Assembly: GCA_013397845.1 (NCBI GenBank)
Contig: VZTG01007658.1
Span: forward strand, 215,246-279,245
DNA from: Melanocharis versteri
Taxonomy: Eukaryota; Chordata; Aves; Passeriformes; Melanocharitidae
DNA length: 64,000 nucleotides
Reading direction: 5' to 3'
A program made the position numbers and the translations under genes. The notes below the pieces were generated by a model, which saw only the letters and a list, made by a program, of their open reading frames with translations, did not search any database and had not been told where the DNA came from. Every line of letters begins with the position of its first letter. Position 1 is the first letter of the stretch. This document shows, one piece after another, positions 1 through 13,000 of the stretch.

Positions 1-3000
1 GCCACAATTCGGTAGAAACTGCAAATGTGCGAACCACTGTGGTCCTACTTCAAAGGGTCAGCAAAGGGCCCTGTATGTAAGCAATAAACTTCAGCCTCTA
101 AGTGGATTCAGTGCTTTATGGTACCAGCAGTATGAATATCTGGAGCAAAAAAAGGATCATCACTCATTTGTTCATCGAGACTACTATTAGTCTCTCAGAA
201 AAGCCTTCATCGATGTGAGAGTTTTAGTAAATATTTTGCTCTTGTGCCATCCAGACTTGGACTTTTCAAGAGGCTTAACCGCTCTGAACAGACCTTTTAA
301 GAAGTAACTCAGTTTCTAACAAGGCAGTAGAAAACAAAGTAGAAGGTGGACTTCATATATTAGTTTGCTTTGGTCAGTTTGTGTCTTTTATTTCTATTTT
401 GTTTAATATTATCTTTGATATCCATTTTCTTGGGAAAAATAAAACATTAAATCTGAAAACTATGGAAGCATTATGTGGTGAAACACGAGGAAACCACTAG
501 AGATGTTTAGGCTTGATTTGTTTTATTGCTCCTATGAGCAATTCACATCAGCTGAATCTCATTCAGTTGTTAGCAAAAGCTGTCCTTAGCCCAGGGCTAT
601 GGGGCAATGTTTTCATTAGGACAACGATGGTATAGCTATGTTTGTTAAACCAGCTCCTAGCACAGAGTCTGAAATCTCCCAATTCAAAAGGATTGAGCTG
701 TAGAAGTTTTTTTTTCTGATTTGTTCAATACTGATAGCTGTATTACTCCAGTGTTAGTCAAATTCTTTCTGCAGTGCTCTTTTTGTGTTTTATAGAGTAC
801 TCATTACTCACCAGGCCTTTTTTTTTACGTTAGGATTTCATAGCATCAAATTTAGGGACAGAACTGCTTGATTTACCAAAGGATTCATATTTCTTCAGTC
901 AGACAAAGTTGGTCATTACAAATCACATGTGACTCTTTTTTTGCTTCACAAAGCACTTCAGCAGATTACTAAGCAAATACATCCAGATGCTGCTCAGTAA
1001 TGCCCTCAAAGACGTAGATATTTTCAAATATATTTTTAAAGAGTACTTTTCCCCTAGAGAAAAGCTTTGACTGGAAATAATGTAATAAGGGAGAAATGAA
1101 TCAAGAAAAAAACCCAAACAACAAGCTCTGTAGTATTCTTTGCACAATCTCTCTGAAAATGTTTTCATAATATGCGTGCATATAGAAGATGTAACAGAGA
1201 CCAAAAGCTAAATACCACCCTGCTCTGTTAAGGAAGAGGGTGTGGGACCAGCACAGAGGGAAAAGCCTGGGAAGTCACCACACCTATCCCCAGAATAAGC
1301 GCAGTGCCCTCAGATAATGAGTGACAGAGCTCCCAGGAGAGACCCATGGAGATATGGGACTCTTGGGTGTTCTGGTGGGAAAGGTCTCAGGAGAGCTTTT
1401 TAGAAGGAAGGGGGTGCGGAGAATTTGCTGCTCTAGAGAGCGTGATGGAATTGGCCTTCTGCTCCTAGAGTGGGAAAAGAGATGAAACATTGAAATCAAC
1501 AGGCTATGCACTTGTCTCACATGGAATATGCGTATTGTGTATGAAAGTTCTGTACTTCTGCTTCTCCCATCCCACTGAAATGTCTGACCTGGCACAGCAG
1601 CTGTGGAGCCCAGGAGATGGAAAGCTCCAGCTCCCACGTGAGTTACTGCTGCAGTGGTTGTTCCTTTACAGGCCAATTCCATCACACAGAACTGCACTTG
1701 GACCTGCACTTCTTCCTAATCCACCCTTCTGCCTGTATCCAGCAAAGGTTGTAAATACACAACAGTCACAGTTAATACAGGAGTGCTAACATTACACTTG
1801 ATTATATAAAGAATCATCCCTCCTCTCTCTTCATCACTCTCCTCCACTTGTTTCTTCCCTTCCAGAGGAGGTACATTGCTTGCTGGATACCATGAATTTT
1901 AGCTCTCCCTTTTTACGTTCACAAAGACCCTCTAGAACATGCTGCTTTTATGCAGTTCCCTGAAGGTGAGGAAGAGATCATTATTCTTCCATCATCTTAT
2001 TCTTAGTTACATCTTAATCTCCCTCCTAAGAACCTTTTACTTCTTTTGCCTGCCACTGTTTTCATACTATTTTAAGTACTGTCCTTTCTGCTGAGACCAT
2101 CATCCATGGCAAGCGTGCACACAGGTTTTATTTAGAAAGTGGAAGTGCCTATGTCTGGCAGAAATTCTTGTGGAACAGTATTCTGCTGGGACAAAGAGAA
2201 ACAGAGCACTTCCCTCCACACAGGATCTATAGGCACAGAAGATGGGTCACTTTCTAGTTTATTTCCATTTATGGAAAATTTCCAGATGACAAGAGGCATT
2301 TCCTAGGTTTCTTACATTCTTGACTGCTGCTGGTTATACAGAAATACCAGAAACCACTGCTTCCTGTCATACCCTGAGATACTGTTATTCTTGTCTTCAG
2401 TGCAAATCATCTCCTATTTAGTACAAGTGACAGCTTCTTATGTACAATTTTTGAATCTTTTCACTGATTTTTTTCTATGATGTTTTTCATCATGCATGTT
2501 CAAAGGAATCTAACAAGGCTCTGACTCACAGAGCAGTCGTGTTGGCTTTTTAATTGATTATTCCAGGCACATAGTGCCACATCTGCCTTGAAGCATCTGT
2601 CCTCTAGTGCTCCTGTATTACAGTAATGCTTCCACATTCCTGCTGAAGGATTTGGAACAAAAACAAGTTTAAAACTTTCAAATTCCCTGGGAAAGAAATA
2701 ATTCTTCAGGCTCCTCTGTGCTTAGTAACAAGCTCAGACTTTAAACGTGTTGAAGACTTAGATAACAAAATAATAACAGGATGCAGAGCAAGTAGGATTG
2801 AAAGGCAGTGGAGGAATAAAGTAGAGACAAGTTCCTTTCTATCCAATACTCTGAATATTATTTTACTCAAATACAAAAGCACTAAAAGATGGTAATAACA
2901 TGAACTGACACTGAAAGAGATATTTCCTTGCCCTTGCCTCTCAAGAAGCATTTCAAGTGTTTCAGTCCAGGTATTCCAGGTGTTGGTACGCCAGCTCGGC

Positions 3001-6000
3001 CATCAGCTCCAGCCTCTTGCCTTCAGAAGACACCTTGCCATCTTACAGAATGCCCTAGAGTTCAAACTTCCTCCCTTTTCCCTGTGCAGAAATGCCACTT
3101 TCTCCCCAAAGAACCCCAACTCACCCTCACCTCGAAGCCATTATATTTTGATCTTCTGTGTCCAAGGAATACTGTCCTGTCTGGCATTAATATTAAACCA
3201 AAGCATGTCGTTATCTATAAACCATTGTACTGGTGACTATGCCATTGTTGAGTAAAATAACAAATGTTTCTCTCAAGGAATAAAACTAAACATGGATCAA
3301 TACTGAATCAGACCTTTAGCCATTCTAACAGAGGGTTTAGCTAGGGGAGCGAGGGGTGGGGGCGTTAGGCGTGGATCTGGTTTGTTTTCAAAGTTGTACC
3401 GTTTGCCTCTAAGCCATCAGCCTGCCATTGCCGGGGTTCACTCCAAGAGAGTCCCAGCTGGGTGCTGCTGGTGAAAGAACTATTTTTGCATCTATCAAAC
3501 AGAAGCTAATGCTGACAACAGTTATCTGTGGTGGAAACTACAGACACTTCCATGCCCTGAATAAAGAGCACATTTAAGCTTTCCCCTTTTTGCCCTCTTG
3601 GGGGAAGATTCCTCATTCCACTTCTCCCAGCTGCTCATACACACAAAGAATGGGCAATTATTCATGTATAGCAACTGTTCTGCAGAACTGTAACTCGGTA
3701 TTTCTGTGTGGAAGGCACTGTGTGGGAACTGCTCTGTACAGAATACAGACTTCTTCTATTGACAACAAAACGACTGAAGAGCTCATGGTGTAGGGCTGAT
3801 AGTACTGATACAAAGTGCAACTCTGACACCTCCCAGGTGCTCTTTCAAGGACATAGTTCACAACGGTGAGACCCTTACAGTTTATAGGTCCCTCTAATTT
3901 TGACTTTAGTCTGTCAGACATTTGAAGTAATAATTTTTGCTCTATTCCTTCTGACCTGCTTTCCTAATCCTCCTTGTCTCCATTTGATAAACAAACCCCT
4001 GAAGTGTTTGGAGCCACGTTAAGAAAGCACACTGCTGAGGATACCATGCTTTGCCCCAGGTCTGTGCAGGGAGCCCACAGGGAGAAGGCAGCAGCTGCCT
4101 TACATAAGGACTACTGGGCTAGTTGATATGGATTAGAGAGGTCAGTCAGAAGAGTCTCCCTTCTGCAGTGTTTACACTCAACAGAGGGAGAAAACAGCAA
4201 AACAAAGTGATGAAGAATGAAGATCAAAGGTTTCTTGCCTAGAAACTGTTATCTGTCAGCTGTTTTCTGATTTTAAGGAGGCATTAAGTTGCAACTATGG
4301 AATTTTTAAAGTGGAAGTCAATCTTTTTCTGAAGCAGTCTACTGCTTGCAAATCAAACTAAACTACCTGTCATGTCAGACATCACCAAGATTGATAGAAA
4401 AGAGTGATTGAGAGCTTGCAATGGATTTGTATTACTGTGCAGAGACCAAACTACCATGTCCTCTTCAATCCCATCTCTGTCTGCCTTGTGTTCAGAGCAC
4501 AAGAAGGTAAACCAAGGGACGAAACAGAAATGGAGGTGGAACACGAAAAGGACAAAAATTCTCCTAGAAGAGCACTCCTGTCAATATGTATTTTAGAGGC
4601 CTAAGAAATGTAAGTTATAAGCTGATTTCCTGCAAGAGATGTGCTACACCCATATTATGTGCTGATAGACAGTTTCATTCAAGCACAGGTCTGAGGACAG
4701 CCTCTTTGGACACATTTCCCTAATGGCTGATGGTACAAAGAGTATTGTTTTGTCTTGGGAACCTTCTATAGTAATTTTATCACCTTTCTTTCAGGATTGC
4801 TTCTGCTTCTTTCCTTTTCTAAAGGAAACCTGTGATGCTTTCTTTTCCATTGTTTCTTCCTTTAATTTAGGAGTCCACCTTATTTTTGAAGTCTGATTGG
4901 GTAACTCAACTCAGGGAACACCTCTAAGTTTTAAACTAGCCTTGCTCAAACTTATGTCCAAATGTATTACAACACTACATTTTCAACCACAAATATAAGA
5001 TAAAGAGATTTCCTCCAAGGTCTCTTTCCCTAAACACACATGAGATGCTGCTGCTGCTATTTTATGATTGAAATAACTGACTATTTTTGGCATTCATTTC
5101 AGTAATGTGCTATGAAGGAGCCTATTGTGGTCACATATTAAGGCAGTAACATCATAAATGAATAAAACATCTTGGCCTTATTGCTAACACCAGCAACAGT
5201 TGCTCTCTGTAAAAAGACAGAGCATCCATTGAAAGGAAGAACTAAGTGTGACAGCAAAGCCAAGGTCACTTCTAAGCCTGCAATACCAGTGTGGAGGAAA
5301 AAGAGAAGGGTCGTGCGCAGATATCACAGTAAAAGCACTTAAGGTGATCACAGCCCCATAAAACACACCTGGTACCTAACCAGAAGGAAAGACTTAATTC
5401 AAATGCTTTATTCATGAAGCATTTGCTTCACAAAAGATTCTGCTTATTAGAAGCCCATTTATAGCAAAAAATCAAGCATGTCAAGAGAGAAAGCCTTTAA
5501 TTTTGAAAAAACCTGTTTCTAGCACTGAAGTACATCAAGATACTGTGTCCTTCACAACTGAAAGACATCAGCTTCTTTTTTTACAGCCCCTTTCTCTACC
5601 TGGCATCAAGTCAAAGCAAAGGCAGGCATAGGATATGACTTCCTCGAAGAACCCAGGCTAGTAGGAGTCATGTTCAAAACATGATATAGCAGAGGTGTGG
5701 AACTCCCGAGTTTCCAAAAGTTGATAGGAAAGTTGAGGGATTCGAGGGAGAAAGAGAAAGGCACCACAGGCTCCATCTAGTAGAGGAAATGTTCAAGATT
5801 AAGAATTGTTGGAAGCGCTGTATGAGAAGCACTCCCAAGCAGTGCACAGGCTTGTCCTTCTCTTACCTCTCTGTTAACCAGGTGTCTGGTTTTGGAAGTG
5901 TGATAAACCGTCTCTTGGTCTGATGCAGTGCAGCTGCTGGTACCCGGGTTTTTGCAGCTCCTCTGGCCTTCCCACATCTCATTTTTCCAATTCTGTTACA

Positions 6001-9000
6001 ATTCTTATTCATATTATTCAAGGAATAACTTCTCCTGAGACATTTCAGGTGAATATGAATGTGGTATCTGCATATGAGAACCAACCCTTCCTCTCAGCTT
6101 AGGGCTGTAATAATTTTACTGCGAGGAAAACAAAGACCCAAGCTTGTAAGATTTTTATTTTAGTTGCTTGATCAGTCTGCAGTTTCAGTAAGTTATTACA
6201 AAGCAGCACATGGAACAGGAATAACAAATGATGTTTATGAAACCTCCAAGTATGTTATTTGAAAGATATATAAGCTTTCCAAGTACTTAAGCCTGCATTA
6301 CTTACCATATTCAGGTAATTTTTAAAAGGGGCATTAGCATCGCAAAAGAATTAGAATTCAGCATTCAGAATGTCTGAGACATAATTTTTTTGACAGCTGT
6401 TATTCCACATCCAACTAAACTGTGAAAGAAAACATGAATAAAAACATACTGATTTGTATGTGTACATTCCTTCTGTAACCAACAGACCAAAGAAACACAA
6501 TCTGTTATGACAATACTGAATTGCCAAGATAAGTATTACTGCTTGGTCCAAAGTTTTATCAATAATAAAACCTCCTCTTGATAAAAACAGTTGGGAAGCA
6601 CTTTCCATTAAGAAATAAAGGGCAACACTTCTATTACAAACAACTCATAGATAAAATAATACTTTAGGTCAGTCTTGACAGTTGATTTTTAATTTTTTTC
6701 CAGACCTTTGTGAACAGTGTTCATTAAAAAAAAAGTAGGAAGCTCTGAGTAACAAAGCAGTGGCAATCATAAAATTCAATCACACAGGCTTTAAAAAACT
6801 CCCAGAACTTCAATGAATTTAAAGCTAGCCAGTTTCAGCAGTTCAAGCAGTTCGTGTGTGTGACTGAAACGGGATTTTAACTCACCGCAAAATTTAAAAC
6901 CAACAACTACTCTACTCCCACAACAGCAAATACTAGGAAGCAAAGGCATGGGTTTTACTGCAGCACGTTTAACTGGTTCTGTCCACACACGTGTCCAGTA
7001 CCAAAGGTGCTTTCAACGCAGTGCTAGACAAGTGTGTTCCCTCAAGATTTGCTCAGGCCATGGCTGCATTTCTCACATAATGCTCATGTAAGTTAGGAGG
7101 AAAACAAGGTGATGTGAACAGTAGCCCAGGCTGCAAGGGCTAGAGACCAAGTTTATTGCAAAGATGGCTCTTGATGTTTTACAGCCTGATCTCAACCCAG
7201 CAAGTGTCCTGAACTGAGCCTGCCTGCTCTTTTAACAGCAAAATACAGTGGTTTTGACCCATACAGACTGGGTAGTCACCGAAATGAAGACACCATTATT
7301 TCAGGATTGAGATTATGTCTCGTTTTTCCAGAAGTGACTCATTGACTTTATATCAGAATAATTTCAGGAAGTGTGCATCAGTGAGAACAACTTAGTGACG
7401 TCATATACAAGTGAACTCCCTTCTATCACACTGCTCATTTCCTGAACGTTAATAATTCATCTACACCAAGTAATGCCTTCATTTTTAATTGAGCATTTAT
7501 TGACTGAACCCCCATTAGCTACAAATCCAAAGTTCTTTGAATGAGAAGATTAAGGACCATTGGCAGGTTATATTCCAGCCCATGTGAAACAGAAGGAATG
7601 TAGCAGCATATGGTTCCCCACCCTCAGAAGTCCGAATGCTCCCCTGACAAAGGGCTCCTGAAGAGCAGTCATCCTACTTTCATGGTTGGAAATCTGGGCA
7701 GAGCAAGCCCAGCCAGGAGCTGTGCCAGAGTAAGTTTAGAGGAAAAAAAGTGAAAACCAAACAGGGACAGCCAGCTATTGTTTCCTGCCCACGTGAAGCC
7801 ATCTGTCAACAACTACTGCCTTGGAAAATCAGGTTTCTTCAGGTAACTTACGGATGTTTAATGGATTTTAGTGCTATGCAAGATGACTGTCCTAGTGTTT
7901 AAATGACACCTGTACAAATGACTCGTGCACCAAAACCATCCTTTTAGACCCAAAAGGGCACACACGCACTCTCTGCCTATCCATCAGTGTTTTATTAGCT
8001 GAAATTAATGAGTCACCCTTGTCATTCCTCCACTGTAAAGTTCAAGTAGCATGAACAAAATTTTGGCAAAGATTTAAGCTATTTACATCAGTGAAACAGA
8101 TCAGCATTATCAAAATGAGTACTATATACAATAAACCAACCCCTAAGACACAAAACATAGAAAGCCGTTTTCATCCTTGATAATGATTAAACTACTTTTA
8201 TTCCCATTTAAAATATACAACTTTGAAAAATTATGCAACATACATTCAAATGAATTGCATTAAGTGTCCTGATAGCCAGGTATCCTATTGCTGGCCAGTA
8301 TAATACAATAATCCATCAACTCTGTTTATTTATGGCCACAGGAGAAAAATCTGCATAAATAAATATTTTTATCTGATAGTGCAGCTTTTCCTTTAACACT
8401 TACATTTAGAAGTCAATTTCAGTAGGCCTCTTTCTCCCAAGCACTGCTTCTTGCTCCTACAGGAAAAAATGAATTCCACAAAGATCCCAAAAAAGGCCAA
8501 AAATTCCAAGCCTGCTATTTTAGAAATAGCATTCAAGATACCCAAGAGTCAATTCAGCAGTGCCAGAAATAACCAGTAAAGCTAATATTACCACCCAAAA
8601 GCAGTTTAGGAAAGCTCACTAACAATGCCATAACTCTTACTGGTCTGGAAGTAGTGATTTAAGAGCTTTAGAAAAATTGATACAAAGGGTATCATCAGTA
8701 CAACAGTACTGTGGCAGACACCAGTGGTAGTACGGCAAGGAGGCACACCCTACAGTCCCCTGCAAAAGCACCACTGCTGAGAAATCTTTATGGCAGACAC
8801 TCAATCCATTGGAAAAGGACACACTGACTTGAATTAAGTGCAGTCTGCAGGGTACAGCACCTGAGGCAACTTACCCCTGTACAACTTCCTGTTATTTAGA
8901 GGACACCAAAGGGATGACAGGCATGTTTTGGACTGTAACATCCCTGCTCTGCAGAGCCTGAAGTCTTCGCTAATCTACAAAAGACAGTGGGGAAAGAATG

Positions 9001-9260
9001 AGACTGGAATAGCAGTATTGTATCTGTTAATGAGTGGGCAGGGAATAAGAACAGCAAGGGAGAAAAGCTGGCTGCTGAATTTTACACTGCATGAAGAGTA
9101 GACAAAAAAATTGTAATTGCAGGTAGCCCAGATTTAACTGAAGCCAACATCATCACTTCTGTATCAAGACTGCAGAGAAGAACATTTACCACTCCAACAG
9201 AAAATCCAGTTCTTAACAGTTTGGTATGATATCCTAACTTAGCAGAGAAAAATCAACACA
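1..9260. other. intergenic flank downstream of ZC3H15
   Basis: I see no coding exon here that I can support. The open frames are short (at most about 140 codons), have no recognisable domain and lack convincing splice context. The DNA is AT-rich and mostly unique by eye. Because ZC3H15 runs leftward, this is its 3' flank. In human the next gene in that direction is ITGAV (known synteny), but no ITGAV exon or CpG-island promoter is visible, so that gene, if syntenic, begins beyond the left edge. Several minus-strand AATAAA-type signals between about 8300 and 9300 leave room for alternative longer ZC3H15 3' UTRs. Confidence 0.6.
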
Positions 9261-9293
9261 GGTATTTTAAAGTTGATAATTTTTATTTACAGA

Positions 9294-9299
9294 TTTATT
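9294..9299 (-). terminator. ZC3H15: candidate ZC3H15 poly(A) signal
   Basis: The minus strand reads AATAAA here, about 570 bases beyond the stop codon, and a second copy lies at 9282-9287. This is the first close pair of canonical signals after the stop, so cleavage is expected roughly at 9260-9280, giving a 3' UTR of about 600 bases. More signals lie further left, so longer isoforms are possible. No transcript evidence is available. Confidence 0.5.
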
Positions 9300-9866
9300 G
9301 GCAAAAGGTGGTGGGAAAGTTTAAAACATTTTAAACAGAGGGCACCGTACTGTATTGTTCGAAGTACCAGTTCACAATCTTCAGTATCCAGCTGATCAAA
9401 TAAAGCTAATCACCACTTAAAGAAGCATAATCTGCATCAGCTCCATTAGAGTACCCTGCCTAAAAACCACTTCAGGCAGTTTCTAAATCAACACAATCCC
9501 TAATAAAAATGCAGTTTTTGTGAAAAATGTATACTTGGATTTTTGTACTGTACCTGATGTCAAATTGCCCACTTGCATACTGGCAAAGCAGTTATACTTC
9601 CTACTCTTAGTTGAAAGTTATAATCTCACTGCCTGCAAATTCAGCTGTCAGGTAATTCTGTACTACTCTGAACATTTTACTGTGAGCATAGTCAAGACTG
9701 GAGTAGATGAAATTGAAGGAGAACATTCCTGGTATATCACGTGCCCACCATATTCAGCTGCATAACCATAAACATCTTGTTTAAGAATTCTATCCAAAAA
9801 GAAGAAAAAATGTAGTCAGTTTTCACTTTGTCACATAGGTTTAATTCCTCACTGGAGCTTTTTAGT

Positions 9867-10060
9867 TCATTCTTCTAAATCAAGAGTGTTTAGTTCCTCT
9901 TCTAGTTCATCCAAGTCCTCTCCAGTAAAGAGATTTTCATCAACTGGAACTGCGTCAATTACTCCATTTTCCAATTCCCCATCTCCATCATTATCTTCGT
10001 CTAAATCATTTTGCTCGCTGTTGTTTATATCGCCACCAGAAGCTTCACTTAATTTATTAT
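9867..10060 (-). CDS. ZC3H15: ZC3H15 coding exon 10 (C-terminus and stop)
   Basis: Completes Asp367 and encodes residues 368-430, then TGA at 9869-9867. The tail is strongly acidic and ends LDELEEELNTLDLEE as in the family. The acceptor is TTCAG after a pyrimidine-rich tract. Confidence 0.95.
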
Positions 10061-13000
10061 CTGAAAATAAACATTAGGCATTTCAGTGTCACAAGTTTCT
10101 TAATCACCAATTGAATTCAGAATCCTATTAAACACGCTTTCAAATTTTTAAATTATGAAGAAGCTACTTTATTTGAAATTCATGCAGACTTATATTGGCT
10201 AAATTGCATGGATAATAATCAATTATGAAAACAGGTTGGAAGAAAGAGCAACGTACCATCTTTTTCTACTGAAGTGTATGTGCTGAATCGCTCTGGACTA
10301 GCCACTGTAATACCAGTCTCCTCTACGGCTTTGGGGACATACAGGTTCAAATCTACATCATTGATGCATACAGGGTCTTCCATCTGGAAAATAAACCAAG
10401 ATGCTCTGCATGAATTACTTTTCCACAAAAATCCTCACTTCTGTAAGATTTCTACAACATTTTTCACCGTTGACAGGAACTTTCTGATAAAATATACTCT
10501 GTGGCAGTATTAAATTAAGAACCAAGCTTATTAATTTCATTGTAACGGCTCTCAAATTGAAATTTTTCAAACTTGAATGCAATTGAAATATTCCTTGATT
10601 TAATCCTAATGTTTACCTCATCATCATCTCCTGCTCCTTGAACATAATGGGTGTCATCTGCTTCTTCATCATCTGCATCAACCAACTCTGGCCGGAACTC
10701 AAATACTTCACGTCCACTAATCTATTCACAGTAAAAGACACCTTCAGTTATCACTTCATGGAATTTATACTGCTCACAAAAAACCCCGAACAAACAAGCA
10801 AACCACAAAAAAGCAAGGGAAAGAAAATGACACACAATAATAAGCAAAACCATTTCAGGCTAGCTACCTTTTCACAAAACTTTATTTACTTGCTCTTCTT
10901 ACATTAAGAATTGGACAGCAAACCTTACCACCAATGCTTTGCCAGCTTTAAAATCTGCTTTCCTCCTCTCCATATCTTGCTCGGCCTTATCAATTTTTTC
11001 TTGTCTTTTTCTTCTCTTCCATGCAATAAAACACTCTAGAGTAATTTTGGTAACATTTGGTCCTAAGGCAGCACGCTGTCAAGGAAAGAGACTGATTAAT
11101 GCTAGAAACTCTTTCCAAAGGCGGTAACAAATTGGAGATTTAAGTATTCTTTTCCAGAAACTAATTGAATACATTTCTTTCCAATTCCCTCTTGACTCTT
11201 ACACTGCTAAACATGCATCATCATCTTAACATTTGACTCAACATGCGATTTTCCAGTTAGTGAGATGAGTTGGCATGAAAATTAACAGGAAAAGTGGAGG
11301 AGGAAATAAATGAAAGACAAGAGTTCTGCTCAAATTGACACTGCCAAGCAATGGTGACAGAAAGAAGCAGAGCAGCAAGGCTTTCAGAAGGCCTCGTGCT
11401 CTTGGTGTTGCTTCCTCAGAGAACTATGGAAGAACTAAGGAGACAGTGAGCTGGGAATGAGAAAAGACACAGAGGCAGTTGTAAGGGATAAATGAGAAAT
11501 AGCGGTTAAGAAATAGAAGCCTCCTAAAAAAGGATAAGTAACAGCTACACTAAGCATGCAGCTATAGTTAATTCTATTCGTAAGGTAATAGTTTCTAAGC
11601 AAAAACATTAATCAATGCTATGTATCCTTTCCCCTAGATCATACAGCTCTAAAAACATCTAAGAGTATTTTATTATAAATCAGCGAATTTTTTACGTGTC
11701 TCTTCAGAGTAACAAAAACAACTACCACCGAAAGGTACCTGTCTGACAACTTTACCTCTTTTTCTATTAGATCTTCTAATGAAATTTCATCTTGCTTTTC
11801 TTCCTTCTTTTTGTCTTTTTTTAATACAAAGCCTGGAGGGAGGGCATGGCGATACATACAGTTGTCTCCTCCACCTGGACAGACCCAAAACCATCCGTAT
11901 TTGTTGTTTTCAATAGCATCAAGGAAGTATTTGCAGACCTGTGTAAAAACAATGGTTGTCAGCATCTTGTTCTCCTTCCATCCCCAGCATTTTACACTCC
12001 ACGTCAGAAGTTCAGTAAGTCCAAGTCAGCTGTGCTCAGAACAAGGAACATGTGAAATGCACTGCTACTAAAAAACAACAGACAAAGAAGTGCAACTGAG
12101 TATCTAAAACTGATGTAGTCAACAGCTTTTTATCCCTCAATACAATGCCAATCTAAAAAGATAAGATGACAGAAGACTGGCAACTACGCACTCCTGTAAA
12201 ACCAGCAGCACATCTCTTTCTGCCCACCAATACTGGTGCAGTTTTCAACAACATAAATTGCATCTGCCTCACGTTAAACCTTCCAGCTCTGAACCCTGAG
12301 GTAAAGATGCCATTCTGGGACCTCTAAAAAGCAATTCATAGTTTATATTTAGCCACAGCAATGTTTAACTTTTGCAGATTTAGGCAGTATCAATAGACTA
12401 TTTAATTACTTGGTACTGAAAATGAGGTGAAATGGTCCTAAAGAATGAAAAAGGGATTAACCCATTATGTCATTTAGTGCAAAACTAAAAAATACTGTTG
12501 AACTTAAGAGCCCATGAATGACAAATTACTCTCAATTCGTAAATTCCATCTTAAAGGAGAAAATTTAAAAACTTATAATGCTTGTATGTCACCCAGTACA
12601 TAAGTAAGTTAATATATATGGAAGTCACTGCAATAACAGACTTCACTAATCACAATACTTGGATCTTCTAAGCAATTAGAATGCATTAGATATACTACTG
12701 AAACCTTAAGCATTTCTGTAAAGCACTCCACCTACTATCCATTTATAATGTACATGATAAAACCCTTTATGGACTGAAAAGAGCTGCTGGGTCATGGTTT
12801 TCTTTGTGGTTTCGGTTTTTTAATTTTTAAATATATTACTAGAAATACTATCAGTCCAGCCGCCTACTCATAATATTATTATTTATAATATTCCATTCTA
12901 ATTTTTTACATAATGATAAACACATCTAATGCCAGACTGCACTTAATTCCTTCTAGCACAGTGCAATTAAAAAAAAAAAAAAAAAGAAAAGAAGACATAC